Shown piece after piece: positions 37,805 to 50,100 of a DNA stretch of 64,000 nt. The stretch spans positions 15,624,001-15,688,000 of the forward strand of contig NC_044029.1 in assembly GCF_900496995.4 (NCBI RefSeq), read 5' to 3'. The notes beneath the pieces were generated by a model, which was not told the DNA's origin, searched no databases, and saw only the letters and a list, made by a program, of their open reading frames with translations. A program made the position numbers and the translations under genes. The stretch is from Aquila chrysaetos chrysaetos. Taxonomy: Eukaryota > Chordata > Aves > Accipitriformes > Accipitridae. Each line of letters starts with the position of its first letter. Within the stretch, counting starts at the first letter, position 1.

Positions 37805-39290
37805 CATGATAACTTTGCATTTTTTTTACAGTGCTTTGTAGCATCCTTGAATAGCATTATCATCTCACCTCCATGTCAACACTTCCAGCAATCAAGTTAT
37901 TGCTTAATCAATTTTAATTTCCTGAACTAAAACCAAGATGGGCATTGCATAGTGCTACTACCCCAAGCAGATTACAGCCCTAATTTTTGTGCAATCTGTC
38001 TACACTGCTGTTCCCAGGGCGTTCAGCAATTGCTGGTGAAATCTGATTCTTGTCTCTGCAAAATGGCAATTCCCTGTTTGCAATGGTAGTAGTAGGCTAG
38101 ATCTATTCCACAGATGGAAGTCCTCTTTCAAGCTGCAGATAAAAAATATTTGATAGCTTTAGTGGTCATTTGCTGAGATGGGAGGTGCTGCTGGGGAAGG
38201 GGCCAGCTTCTTGCAAGGAACACCCAAAGAACCATCTAGGGCTGTGCTGGAGAGTTCAAACTATACCTGTTGGTGGCCAGTTTAATTCTCATCTCTTTCT
38301 GATGAGCTACAGACATCCTTCACTGCTGCCTGTGTGAACTGAGCCCACAAGTGCTCTCTTATGATACTCTCTTGTTTTTCCCTATGGGCTCCTCCTTTCT
38401 TTCCCTTGTAGGCTCCTGCCTACCCTGCATTCATATATTACAGCCTGAATTTACTCTAATTTCTTCATCAGACTCTTCACAGTAAGCTCCTTCCCCATGA
38501 TATCCGTCAAAGCAGAGTTCGGTTCCTATACAAAAACCTTTTCCCCAGCTATCCTCAATACAGTTGTTTCAGGGGTCTGTATGCTCTTGGAGACCATCTT
38601 GTCTGTCTTCTTGAGCTGGGCTTTTTTTCATCCATGTCTTTCAGTTTTCATATCCTAAACACATAGTGCAAATGAATGGGCAGGTGGGGAATTTTAATTA
38701 TTGCCAAGCAGAAATGAGTGTCTTGAGTACTAAATACTCTGCTTTTGCAGGTAGTAGACAGCAATAGAGGAAGTTGATATGCATCACCATTGCAACCATG
38801 CTGGAATGTCATTTTCCCTCAGTCTATTTTGAATCTGGAGGTAAAGAATGAGAAAGCAGCAGAAATGCACTTTAGACCATGGAAAGAATGCAAATAGTGT
38901 TTCACAAAAGGACAGCAGTAGGGAGAGCATTTAGATCTCTAAGCGAGTCTGAAGAATACCATGGCAATCTCAGTGGTTACTTTAAAAGAATACCAGAAAT
39001 GAGTTGATTGTTACACTGACCCTTTAACCACACGATATGATCTTTTTTCAGATAGTGTGTAAGCATATGCTTGAGCCACAATACATACTCCTCAATCAGT
39101 ATCATAATTTCCCCCTTTTCCCCAACCACATGTGAAAGAAACTTCAGAATCTGCCACGTAAATGTTACCCATTGACGAACCACTGAAAATTTTTCCAGGA
39201 CCATGCTTTAACAAAGATGCTTTCGAGGGATTCCCTTGATTAACCAAAAACGAAGTGTTCTTATCTAACACTATCTTGTCTAAATATACA
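37805..39290. other. IFNG upstream region, no gene recognised
   Basis: Unique-looking AT-rich sequence that should contain distal IFNG control elements. None could be assigned by eye. Confidence 0.4.
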
Positions 39291-39297
39291 CAGGCTG

Positions 39298-39336
39298 TGA
39301 TGACGAAATAAAAAATTTCAAGACCAGGTATAAATA
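39298..39336 (+). promoter_or_regulatory. IFNG: IFNG core promoter: ATF/AP-1-like site and TATA box
   Basis: TATAAATA at 39329-39336 lies about 140 bases upstream of the IFNG start codon, consistent with a transcription start near 39360 and a 5'UTR of about 115 bases. A TGATGACG motif at 39298-39305 resembles the CREB/ATF-AP-1 sites known in proximal IFNG promoters. Factor binding is inference. Confidence 0.65.
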
Positions 39337-39476
39337 CCACTGACAGGCAGATGAAGTTCATTCGTCTACTTTCTTCTAATAGAAGATTTAACTATTAGAA
39401 GTTGAAGCTCACTGCTCTTAGAACTGACATCTCCCAGAACTTATCTGAGCATTTTAACTGAACCATCACCAAGACA

Positions 39477-39599
39477 ATGACTTGCCAGACCTACAGCTTG
39501 CTTGTTCTGTCTGTCATCATGATTTATTTTGGACGTTTTGGAAATAGCTTAATTCTTGCCCAACTTCAAGGTGATATAGACCAACTGAAAGCTGACTTT
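39477..39599 (+). CDS. IFNG: IFNG coding exon 1 (residues 1-41)
   Basis: MTCQTYSLLVLSVIMIYFG is the signal peptide, followed by the first helix, ending ..IDQLKADF at the donor gtaagt (39600). Intron 1 is 1,970 bp. Confidence 0.96.
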
Positions 39600-42500
39600 G
39601 TAAGTATGGTCTTCTACTGCATTTCTCTTCTCCTTCTGCTTGTGCTTCAGCTACAGTCCAGAGTTGAGCACTGCTTGACATACTCAATGTGTACCAATAG
39701 AGGGTAACCATGGAACAAATTTTTTTGTTTTATCTTTTTTTAAACAAGAATATGGACAATTTCTTTGGTTTTGCTAACCTCTTTCAGTAACATGATACAG
39801 TTTTCAATAGTCATAGTTAATGTAGTAGTTTGCTTTTATTTCAGGGACAGTCTTCCTTTCACAAGAGTTTCTCCTAGCTCCATTCAGCCTTTGATTACAT
39901 GGAATAATTTATAACAAGAAATCTTAATGCAATTTATGATGGATGAATTAATCTTGATTCAATTCTATTCAGGTGCAATTTACTGACACTTTTTTAGTTT
40001 TAGGTTAGTAAAGTTAATGGGGGATTTAGTATTAGTTAGCAACATAAACAAAGTAGAGAACTTTTGCTTTAACAAATGCATCTGGTAGTTAGTAGTAGTA
40101 GTAGTGTGTTGCCCAAAGGTGGTTCCTAGTGTTTATTCTTTTGCATCCTCCAGCCATTCTGCTTCCATATCTGTGACTATGATCTGGCATGGGAATGTTA
40201 TCTGGCATGATATTACTTCTTTTCAGACAGAATTTTAATAACTTGATAACTGTATTGTTAATTTACCTATCTTCATCTAAGAGGTATTAAAGTAGTTCAC
40301 AGCTGATTTCAGCTGGGATTAGTCATAGCGATAACAGATCTACAATAGAGTCACTTCTAATTAACAGCTTTTATTCTCAGTATGTTTTGGGGTTTTTTTC
40401 CTTAAATGCGTGAAAGCAACTGCAGGAGTCTGCTCCTATCTTCAGCTCTGATTTTGTCAGAATTTTGTGCATATGAAAGTTGAAATTTAGTAGTCAAAGA
40501 ATCACCCTGAAGTATTACACAAAGAAGCCTAGTGTGATACTTCAGTGTTTGCAGATTAATAGTAAACTGGCTGTAAAATTGGCATTATATCTTAAATTTG
40601 TCATTAGCATAGATCTGAGAGATTCTCACTAAAGTATATATAACTCTGTCGGAGAGATCCTAAGCCATGGTGAGCTTCTTGCACTCTTGTTAAAAACTCT
40701 GGTCCACAGCAGGTGCTCCCCACCTTTCAGAAGAACAGCAAAACAAGGTTTGGCGATGTGCTCAGCACGGGGGGGCCAATCAGCCTACAAGGTTTCTGTC
40801 AGCCTGCAAGTTTTCCCTTTGCACTCACTATATTTAAATTACTGAGCAGACAAATAAGGAAATAGTGACTGTTGTATACAAAAAGAAAAAAAAAAAAGAC
40901 ACACAGAGAAGAGGAAATGATTCAGTTTACCTTTCCTTGGTAGAATTGTATTGCTCTTTGTTTCCTAGAATCTGCCACAGTGTGTGGCTAACATCTGATG
41001 GTTAAACTCTGTCCCTGCAAGCCTCTCAGTAGCCCACTAACCTTGTATATCCCCATGCCTGACTGTGGGCTACTGGGCTATTCTCCAGTTCTACAAACTG
41101 TAGTTTTCTAGTAAAGTTAATTTGTTCTTGTTCCATATGAGATTTTACTAAGACTGGATAAATTCAAGGCTACAGACTACGTACGGGTGGACTTTGACTT
41201 ACCAGAAGACATGCCAAGATCAGATCTGACAATTTTCTAGCCAGTTGCTATGCTTAAGAAGTTTAATTTTCAGCTGTCAATACCAAAACTTGCAAGGAGC
41301 ATTTGGTCAAATAGATGGTGCTAAATGTCTCTATTCAGATGAGTTGTAGCAGGAGAAGACATTGAAAAGCAGACTAATGCCGTTTCTGGTACTAGGCAGT
41401 CATCCAATGCGATTTGGTGCTTAGAGAAGTGAAAGCATTGTAATAGCTATAGGCCAGTGGTGCAAAAATCACGTCTCTCTGTTTTTTACTGCTCATTTGA
41501 ATAGAGAACACAAATTTGCCTTTTGATAAGTATCATTTGCATAACAGATATGTTTGTTCTTTGTTGCAGAACTCAAGTCATTCAGACGTAGCTGACGGTG
41601 GACCTATTTTTACAGATAAACTGATAAACTGGACAGAGGTGAGTCAGAACCAGATATGACAAAGCATTTCAGGCGCTTTGCGGGGCACTTTTGGTACAAA
41701 GCAGCTCCCAGGGCCAGCGTAACCAGCCGGGGTAAAACAAACACGAGCAGAGACTGCTTCGGTAGCTTGGAAATGAGAAAACAATCCCCAGAAAAATGCT
41801 TCCCATAAGGATCAAGGTGCTTTATACTGCACCATGAACTGATCGTGAGGTACAGCCAAGCCCAGGAGATGAATTGCAGCATCTTCTTTATCATCCTGTT
41901 TCAAGCAGCAGTGAGAACCCGTGTGCTGCATTTTAGCTTCGTTCATTTTCCTGCTGATGTGCGCTCACAGACCTTTCTTTCTGACTGTATCTTTCAACAG
42001 AGAAATGAAAAAAGGATCATCCTGAGCCAGATTGTTTCCATGTACTTGGAAATGCTTGAAAAAACTGCCGAGAAAAAGGCGCACACCAGGCATATAGTCG
42101 AGGAGCTCTATACTCTGAAAGCAAGCCTTCCTGATGGCTTACAGAAGGTGAAAGACCTCATGGACCTCTCAAAGGTTCAGGTAAGGCTCTTCCTCTGCCT
42201 CCAAGGCTCATGACACTATATTTTCCAGTTGATTTGAGTGTGACTCAAGCCAATAATGCTTCAGTAACCCGTCTGGTAACCCCCGTCTGGCTGAGTTCAC
42301 ACTGGAAAACCCAATGTTTCCAGCTGCAGGGGCTGCTGCGGGTCTGCGGTGTGGGGTGTCAGCGTGGGGGGGGCCGCCCTCTCTGAGTCTTGCCGGAGTC
42401 TGGCACAGAGGTGCCGGCAGCGCTGCCGCTTCGCCTGCCCACCAGGGCTGCCACCGCCGAGGCCATTTTGTGGTTTAGGAATTGGGTGGGAAAGTTGTGC

Positions 42501-43022
42501 CCGGCTACGGCGTGCTTCCGCGGGCTTCGGAGGGACTTGGCTTATCGAGCGAGCGCCACCGGCACGAACCACCGACCTCTGCAGAGGTCCGCAGCCAATA
42601 CCCCGGTGGAGCTGGCTGCTTGTGGGTAACTCATTTATCATCGCAGTAACTACAGAATAGCTCCGTTTCACAGAATATGGCTGGTCTGCGGCACGTTGCA
42701 AAGTAGCACAGAAAGTGGAAGACAAAAATCTGTGACAAAGTGGGTCTTTGTTGTAGGAATTAGGTAGGAGAGTAATTGGAAACCGCTGATGTCCAGCTGG
42801 TTTACCCTGGTAGCAGTGTAGCCTGTAGGATGTGATCAGTAAATAACGACAGCTCTTGGCATGACCTTCATTCTGTTTGTTTCTTACTCACAACAGATGA
42901 GCGACCTGAGAATTCAACGCAAAGCTGCGAACGAGCTGTTCAGCGTCTTACAAAAACTGGTGGAGACTTCAACTTCTCTCAAAAGGAAAAGGAGCCAGTC
43001 TCAGAGGAGGTGCAAATGCTAA
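39477..43022 (+). CDS. IFNG: Interferon-gamma precursor (four coding exons, 165 aa)
   Basis: IFN-gamma is the secreted type II interferon, a homodimeric helical cytokine from T and NK cells. It signals through IFNGR1/IFNGR2 and JAK-STAT1 to activate macrophages. Joining 39477-39599, 41570-41638, 42001-42180 and 42897-43022 gives 165 residues. All introns are phase 0 with GT-AG ends, the four-exon layout usual for the gene. Residues 1 to about 19 form the signal peptide. N-glycosylation motifs are NSS (42-44, across the exon 1/2 junction) and NWT (61-63). The block RNEKRIILSQIVSMYLEMLE is a strongly conserved avian IFN-gamma segment. The C-terminus has a basic KRKRSQSQRR motif and ends CKC, close to the chicken ending. 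Chicken IFN-gamma has 164 residues, so the length fits. The gene appears intact. Confidence 0.97.
41570..41638 (+). CDS. IFNG: IFNG coding exon 2 (residues 42-64)
   Basis: A 69-nt exon, NSSHSDVADGGPIFTDKLIN then WTE, between 'tttgttgcag' and gtgagt. It carries both predicted N-glycosylation sites, at Asn42 and Asn61. Intron 2 is 362 bp. Confidence 0.96.
42001..42180 (+). CDS. IFNG: IFNG coding exon 3 (residues 65-124)
   Basis: A 180-nt exon starting RNEKRIILSQ and ending DLMDLSKVQ before gtaagg. It holds the central helices of the dimer core. Intron 3 (716 bp) contains a CpG-dense block. Confidence 0.97.
42322..42610. other. CpG-dense block inside IFNG intron 3
   Basis: About 24 CpGs in roughly 265 bases (42341-42605) with GC content I estimate at about two thirds, so the observed/expected CpG ratio is near 0.9. 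Flanking intron and exon sequence is AT-rich. Open frames of 79-142 codons on both strands here reflect the composition and show no motif. Confidence 0.7.
42897..43022 (+). CDS. IFNG: IFNG coding exon 4 (residues 125-165 and stop)
   Basis: Starts MSDLRIQRKAANELFSVLQK after 'ctcacaacag' and ends in the basic tail and CKC before TAA. The internal Met is a splice-derived codon, not a start. Confidence 0.96.
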   Translation: MSDLRIQRKAANELFSVLQKLVETSTSLKRKRSQSQRRCKC

Positions 43023-43845
43023 TGACATCATATGACCTTTTGTACTGAGTTATTGGGCGAATTTTGTTATGATGCACATTTTTTAATTTCAATCTTATTA
43101 TTGAGTTTTTATACATTTATTTATTAATATTTAAGTATTTTAAATAATTATTTATAAAGAAACACCAATCAAAGTATTTATAACTCCTACTACTATATAA
43201 GAAATGACTTTGTCTTAAAATCCTGTCTATCTGTTATATGTTTGTTGACCTGAAAATATAGAATGAGGCAATGTTTACCTAGTTTCCATATGGAAATCCT
43301 GAAATGACATGATACGGTACCCAGCTTTCCATCTGGTGCTGTCTTGGGAGAGGGATGTTATAAGATTAGTCTCATCATTCATCTGTTTGGCATGGAGATG
43401 TAAGCACCAATATGGGGAAGTTTCTGTACTCAGGAAAACATTTTCATATCTGCTTACTTCTAAGCATATCTATATCCAAATCAAGCAAATAGACATGCTT
43501 AAAGATAGGCAGATGCTGAAGCACTTTTCTGAACTAGGGGATTGATGATTAATTGCTGGTAATTATTGTTATGCACTGAAGTTACTAGGAGGCCAGGCTA
43601 GTTAGCAACTCCAGGAAATGTGACTAACTCTATTGCACTGACTTAACTTCAACTCACCAATTTTGAGAAGTTCTGTATTTTTTTGTACTGAATCATTTAA
43701 ATGTGTCTGATGTAATTTTATTTATTTGGAGGAAGTAGTATGGAAGTTTTTATTTCAAGGACTATATTTTTGTACTGGAATATTATTTAAAACTTTGGAT
43801 TTCTCAATGGAAGCTTTTTGAAATCTGGATATTAAATATATGAAA
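43023..43845 (+). other. IFNG: IFNG 3'UTR with AU-rich elements and polyadenylation signal
   Basis: Overlapping AUUUA motifs at 43115-43125 and several more to about 43160 form an AU-rich element, the class that destabilises cytokine mRNAs. ATTAAA at 43831-43836 is the likely polyadenylation signal, just before a run of 13 A. An alternative AATAAA lies at 44135-44140. Confidence 0.75.
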
Positions 43846-44891
43846 AAAAAAAAAAGTGTGCTTGCATATTTATTCACCAGAACCTCTGTGAAAAGTAGAA
43901 TGTTAATCTTGCTCTATGTTGTCACAAAAGATGGCCCTGCCCAGATATATAGAAACCTATTTTATTTCCTCCTGCCTGTCCAAGATTTAGGAATGGCTAA
44001 TGTTTTCAAAAAATCTGGCAGAAGGGTCTAAGATTCCCAAGCTCTTCAAGTTCTGCTTGTATCTGCATGAGGAAACATCATTGTGCTTACAAGAAGGTGT
44101 TGATTATTTGAAATTTGTTGTTACTCTGATTTAAAATAAAAGACACTTCCAAATTTCTCTGCAAGTCAAAGTTATGGAACTTAGACGGAGGACAGCCCAT
44201 CTGCTGGGCTCTCTGTGGGTGGTACGAGCTGGAGGCCTGGGGCCGCTCGGGCTTTGGCCAGTCTCAGAGGCTTGGGTTTGGGCATGGGCTTGGGGAGGAG
44301 AGTTGGTGGGGCTTCCAAATTCTCAGGTCCTCAGGCAAATTACCAAGCAAATTATCTGGGGCCAGACTCGTTGGGCTGACTGGGAATGGGGCAGATTTTC
44401 CTTGGGATTCCTGCCAACATGGGACCTCCAATTTCCCCCTTGAACTTTGGCTGAATCAACAAATTCCAGAAATAGCACCCCACCGAGCCCTAAGTTTAGT
44501 AATAAGCCCAATGAGTTTAGCTGTAATTGTTGCAGCAGTTCCTACTTCCATGGGCCCAGCTGTCTCCCCTGGTATAAGATACCTTCATTCATATCCTCAT
44601 TTTACAGTCATAACAAAATGACTCAGTAATCCTGGAGACTTGAACTGATTTTGAAGGAAACAGCTGTTCTTGTTTGTACTCATCACAGACATGCGTACGC
44701 ACGTGAGATGCAAGTGAAATAACTCTGTGGGATTCCTCCTGTGCCAGGACTAAGCATGAGAAGCCCCGGTATGCATTCAACATAGGCAATCCATTCTCTG
44801 CGCACATGCTCTTTTATGAGGTATTACTTAAAAAAGACTAACTGTCCTCCAGGGAAGCAAAGCCAGCTGTAGCAACGTCTATTTAAAAATA

Positions 44892-44893
<2 letters not shown>

Positions 44894-44934
<41 letters not shown>

Positions 44935-45027
44935 GGAAAAGAAGAGAAGAGAAAAGGAGAGAGAGAAGGGAAGAAGAAGAGAGAAGAGAAGAGAAGAGAA
45001 GAGAAGAGAAGAGAAGAGAAGGGAAAA
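44894..45027 (+). repeat. Homopurine tract: poly-A followed by (GAGAA)n
   Basis: An uninterrupted run of 134 purines: 33 A, then irregular GAA/GGAAAA, then GAGAA pentamers from about 44980. It is low complexity, and frames through it are not genes. Confidence 0.95.
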
Positions 45028-45548
45028 TGAAAAACCTAACAGGGGAGGTTAAAGTTTCATTAGCCATTGGCAATGAGACAGTATGTCTCCCCACTACTCC
45101 TGGTTAAATTAATACTCTATTTTTTGAATTTAAAGCCGGGAGTGGTTAGGATCTACTTTATTAAACTATAAACTGAAAAGTCTACTCTCCTTCCACACCT
45201 TGCCAAAGGGATCCATGGAAAAACAATTAAGGCCATTGCTATACATCCAGCAGGAATAACATTTACCCATCCATGCTGCCTTAGTTGTGTGTACCCAAGC
45301 CCGTGCCATTTTCTGTGCTGTGCTGTGCTGTCCCATGCAGTCCTGCTGCTACCCATTAAATCTGGCCCAAACCAGCAAGGGTTTTTGGGGGACGTTATTG
45401 CTCAGTCACGTAATTTTCCAGGTTCTTCTCATCCCAGTGCTGGGTAGCAGAGGCAGAGCAGCAGGGAGGCAATGAGCAGCTGGGAGATGGAGTAGCAGCT
45501 GGCACTGCTGGCAAAATGTGTTTGTGCACTCTGATTTCAGTAGTTTGG

Positions 45549-45601
45549 TGGTTTGGGTTTTTTTTGTTTGTTTGGGTTTTGTTTTTTGGTTTTTTTTTTA
45601 T
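45549..45601 (+). repeat. T/G-rich simple sequence
   Basis: Alternating short T runs and GG/GGG ('gggtttttttttgtttgttt'). Similar tracts lie at 3045-3090 and 4719-4770. Confidence 0.8.
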
Positions 45602-46379
45602 TGTATTTTATTTCAAAGTATCCTTATTTCCAGCCGGAAATTTTTAAAGCATCTTTAAACCTTTCATGTTAAATCCGACTCCAGACATTGCAGAGATTCA
45701 CCAGTGCTGCCATAGTTACCTAACGACTCAAAGGAATCCAAATAATTTTTTTCTCATATTGGCCTCCCCCTGAGTTTTCCCTGTGTAAGTCTGTGAGACC
45801 CATTTCTACAGGGTGCTTAAGATAAACTGCTGAACTAATCATTCCTCACTTTGCTCTGTTAATGTGATAATAGTGTTTGAGAAGAACATCATAAAAATCA
45901 GCCTCCGCAAGACGATATTTTTTCCCCTCGGTTGTATACCATACAAATGAGGTGAAGCACTTTTAACATGAAAACCTGTCATCTCTTCTCTCACATCCAT
46001 GGGAGTCCTGGATCTCCTCTTCTGTGTCATTCCTCACTATATCCAAGTGAGGAAGGCATTTCCAGCTAAGCTAAATCTAAGTGTGAAATGAATTTTAATG
46101 GCTACCCTAAATATTTCCAAAGAGAAACATAGCAGAAACGTTGGACATTTTTACTGAAGGCCAGCACAATTTTTTCCAGCTACGCAACCTGAGAGAGAAT
46201 TAATAGATGTGCATGCACAGGAGTGAAAAGATATTATCTGTTATCTAGTAGTTAAAATTAGAAAGGGGAAAAATAAAAAGAAAAGACAGCATTGTCTCAG
46301 AAAGTCGCTGTGGTTTATGCATCACTTCTGCAGCATATTGATTCCGTCCTTACTCTCTATTCCTGCATATTATCAGCAC

Positions 46380-47110
46380 TGATTTTAATCTGCCATTTAT
46401 CGCCTTGTCAGTCAGTATTTTGAAGTCCTTTAATAGTTCTTTGCAGCCAGATCTCCTCTCTGTTATCCTGAATAACTCAATACATCAGCAAACTTAATTA
46501 TGAATATGAATGACTAAGCTAATATGAATAACGCAGTACCTCAGCAAACTTAATTATGAATATGAATGACTAAGTTAATATTAATAACTTAGTACATCAA
46601 CAAACTTAATTATTTCACAGTTCACCCCATTTCCCAAATTGCTGATGGCTATGTTAAATGGCACAGGGCCCAGGCAAGACCTCATGGCTGAACACACTTA
46701 ACTGCAAAACCCATTCACTGATTCCTACCCCTTATTTCTTATCTTTTAACCAGTTGCATATTTATGTGAGGACTTCCTTATAATGTAATAGCTTAACTTC
46801 TTTGGTAGCTTTATAGTGAGACTCAGCTGAAATTCTTCTGAAGATCCAAGGACATGATGCTATTTTGTCTCCCCCTTGTCTGTGTATTTTCTGGCTTTTC
46901 AGTAAACTCTGGTATAACCAAGAAGTGTGGTATATCCTGTCACAAATGTCGTATTTACTCTTCTCTTGTGCACCACATTTATCCATGGGCCCTCTCTGTC
47001 TCGGTATTGTGTGGTAGGGATGTCAGCCTTCCTGGTTTGCAGTTTTGTGGGATTCCCCTAAGGCCTTTTAGAAGATTAATAGCCAATAAGCCCACTTTGT
47101 GCCTCCCTGG
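46380..47110 (-). mobile_element. Probable ancient CR1/L3-type LINE fragment (antisense)
   Basis: Segments such as 'atggcacagggcccaggcaa', 'cttttaaccagttgcatatt' and 'aggacatgatgctattttgt' follow the order of the reverse-transcriptase C-terminal and 3' region of CR1-type LINEs read in reverse. Divergence is high and the assignment is by eye. Confidence 0.42.
46471..46612 (+). repeat. 56-bp tandem repeat, 2.5 copies
   Basis: Units begin at 46471, 46527 and 46583 ('aataactcaatacatcagca', with small changes). The third is cut after 30 bases. It sits inside the probable old LINE fragment. Confidence 0.92.
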
Positions 47111-47119
47111 TGTAGGGGC

Positions 47120-50100
47120 AGACTCAAGAGCAGGTTATATCCCCCACACCCCACATTCTGTAGTTCAGCTGTTTCACCCTTGAGTCCTGAAGGAGTCCTG
47201 GGTGAAGGCTGTCAGCTCAAATCTGTCCTTGGGGTCATCTTCCTCCACTAGTCTAGAAGTGACCATGGGGGTTTTTTTTGGTCAGTGGGAAGCAGGAATA
47301 ATAAAAAAGTCTAAAAAGTTTCTGGAGGTGGAAAAAACCCAAACGTGGTAGACGGGTGTGGGATTTTCAGCCCAAAATAGCTATTCATGCAAAAACTCTC
47401 ACCTCTCTGCTGTCTTGTGTGGGACAGAGAAGTAATAACAGCAACTTCTGCAATGCATGGGATGTATGTAGGCTGCTGAAGTAGGTGAGGAGCAGCGTAA
47501 CGGTCTAGCAACAGCAACAAATACAACTTCTGGGTGCATTACGTAGCAGTTGGTCCTGATGCAAGATAGCAAAATAAGGCCACCTGTCTTCCAGCTTCCT
47601 CTTTTACTCTTTTTCTTTCCAAGGTTCCCTCTCACAGTGAGCAAACTCCTCCTGGGAAGCAATAAGGAAGCTCTATGCCAAAAATTTACCAGCAGAACTG
47701 AGCAGGGCCATTCCTTGATCCATGGCAAAACCAACTGTGGCTGAACGGTGGTCACATCATGCCAGAGGGAAATCAAAATGAAAGAGGGCTCAGTTCCCTG
47801 TTGCACAAAGGCGGTAGGAACCTCCTGCATCATGCCATGTTCCCTGCTACCTCCCAGGCAAACGTGTTGTTTGCGAGATTTCCCCCAGATCACAGGTCTG
47901 AGATTACCTTGACCTTACACAACAGAAAGCAAGCCAGTCAGGTAAACCTGGTCCCTAAATCAACCTAGTGCTGTGAGTTATAACCACTCCAAGACCTTTT
48001 GGTTGCACACATTTAGTGTTTTGCAGTATCAGGTCCTGTACAGAATTGGATCTCCTTTTAAGTCATATGTCTGCAGAGTGCATGGAGATATACAGCATGC
48101 ACATGTGATACAGCATACAGGTTTTGATCAATGATATATACAGGAGTATATTGTTCAGAGATGGCTGAGGATGTCTCTGTGTTCCTATCTGGATACACTA
48201 TTCTTTCCAGTGTGCTGCCTATAGGATCATGCTTGTAAGGAGCTGGCAGTTTTCTGGAAGATGCTATTAACAGGAGTAAATGGCACTCAGTACTTCTCAC
48301 AGATTGGATCTATGTTATTAAACAAGATGCAATAAAATATATCTATTTGCATAATCATTTCCACAGAAAAGTATTCTTGAAAAGTGTATCATCATATACA
48401 ATGAACCCAAAGCCAATGACTCTTTGAAGGAAAGTCATTCCACAACTCACAATTTTATGTTGTCTTCAGGCTGTTAATGTCACCAGTGGTAAGGAAATTC
48501 CCCTACATTCACCCTTCTTATAGGCTCCTGAAAGTCAAACACCAGATGTTGCTCACTGGCGTCTCTCCCTGTAGGGCACACACAACTCTGTCCTCAGTCC
48601 ACTTTCACATCTCCCTGCATTATCATCCTGTGTCCTCCTCCACAGATTAATTATCATCCTGTGTCCTCCTCCACAGATTAATTCTGTCAATGATTTACAT
48701 TCTTATAAGAACAAATTTAGACTTCCCATTTTAGCTTCATCTTTAGAAGGACCATTGAACAGAAACACTATGTAAATAATGCTTTTCTATCAATTAAAAA
48801 TTTATTTTCAGGGATTTATAAAATATTTCCTCCCCACTCGAGCTGTATTTACATGACTACACTATTTCAAGGAACCATAATGCTAAATTGACCGGTGCAA
48901 CTAACGTTTAAAATACTTACCTGAATTGAAAATTTGGCTACTAGGCTAAACAAATGCTAAAGAACTCAGCCTTACCCAACTTATTGCAATGACCATGTGC
49001 AGGTCTTTACTATCTCTACTGAAAAGCCAGTTGGATGCTGTTCACTTGAAGTATGTAATTCCTTGTGCAGCTGGTGCTGCTTGAGATTTCTGTTACAGGT
49101 TGATTGATTTAAAAACTCACAAAAGCCAATAGAAAGATTTCTTTGGATTTAAAAGTGATTTGAATTGGGTAATTGGATTCTGGATATGGATATAAGGGTG
49201 TGGGTTTTTAAATTATTTTTACCTTGAGTGGTGGGCCCAAACAAATGACTGTAATAAAAGAAAGACTATAGAAGAGGTTGAGACTTTAGTATAGATCCTG
49301 CACTTTCAACATTTTGTAGCAAAAAGAACCACCAGTGTTCATATTATTTGCTGAGAATATTCTTCATTTCCCTAAATAACCTCAAAATTCCTCACAGCTG
49401 CACCTGGTATACAGTCTTGAGAAGTAAGAAGAAAGTGAAAATCCACTACACACCATGGGCTCTATTTCATTTGTATGGTCCAGCCTTGCAGTCTTTTGGT
49501 TCCTGAATCACGCTTCTCTTTTGGCCACTCCAGACACTCAGAGAACACCTTTTACTTAATGCTGGGAAGATTTCATTACTCACTGTAAAGCTAAACTGTT
49601 TTGGTTTTGATTACAAATAAATGTGCTAAAGTCCTTTCCCTTGTCTAGCCCAGTAGAAGAATGTTTGGGATAAAATGGATGTGAATTCATAGAAGGGCCA
49701 TAATTTATTGATAAATGACAAAATTCTCAAGGTACATAAAACACCAGAAAACAATTAATTTAAAATATTTACAGTACTTTTCAGAGATTTGTCGAAAACA
49801 TATAAAATGCTGTCATTTGCCCTATGTCATTCATGCGCTTGTTCTCTTAGTTTGTTTAGATTAACAGAGAAGTTTAAGAAAAATGATGTATGAACTAACA
49901 AATTGTTGAGATTTCTTATCTGAAACAAACAAGCAGTGATGAAAGTCTATATGTGCTACCCAGCTGGTGAAGTTCATGTTGCCTACCTAGCAACTGTTTT
50001 TTTCCATAGACTTTGTAAAAATTATTTGTTTTTTGAACCCTGCAAAAAATAGCTTGGTATACTTCTGAGATGGTATTTATCACAAGTGGCTAGTGACATG

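Noticed and set aside
42297..42725. Frames of 79-142 codons on both strands in IFNG intron 3
   Set aside because: They are explained by the CpG-rich composition. The intron is cleanly bounded by IFNG splice sites.
43842..43855. A-run after IFNG as a sign of a processed retrocopy
   Set aside because: IFNG has all introns and promoter elements. The A-run simply follows the polyadenylation signal.
47399..47893. 164-codon minus-strand frame
   Set aside because: Composition looks like translated non-coding DNA, with no domain and no usable splice or promoter context.
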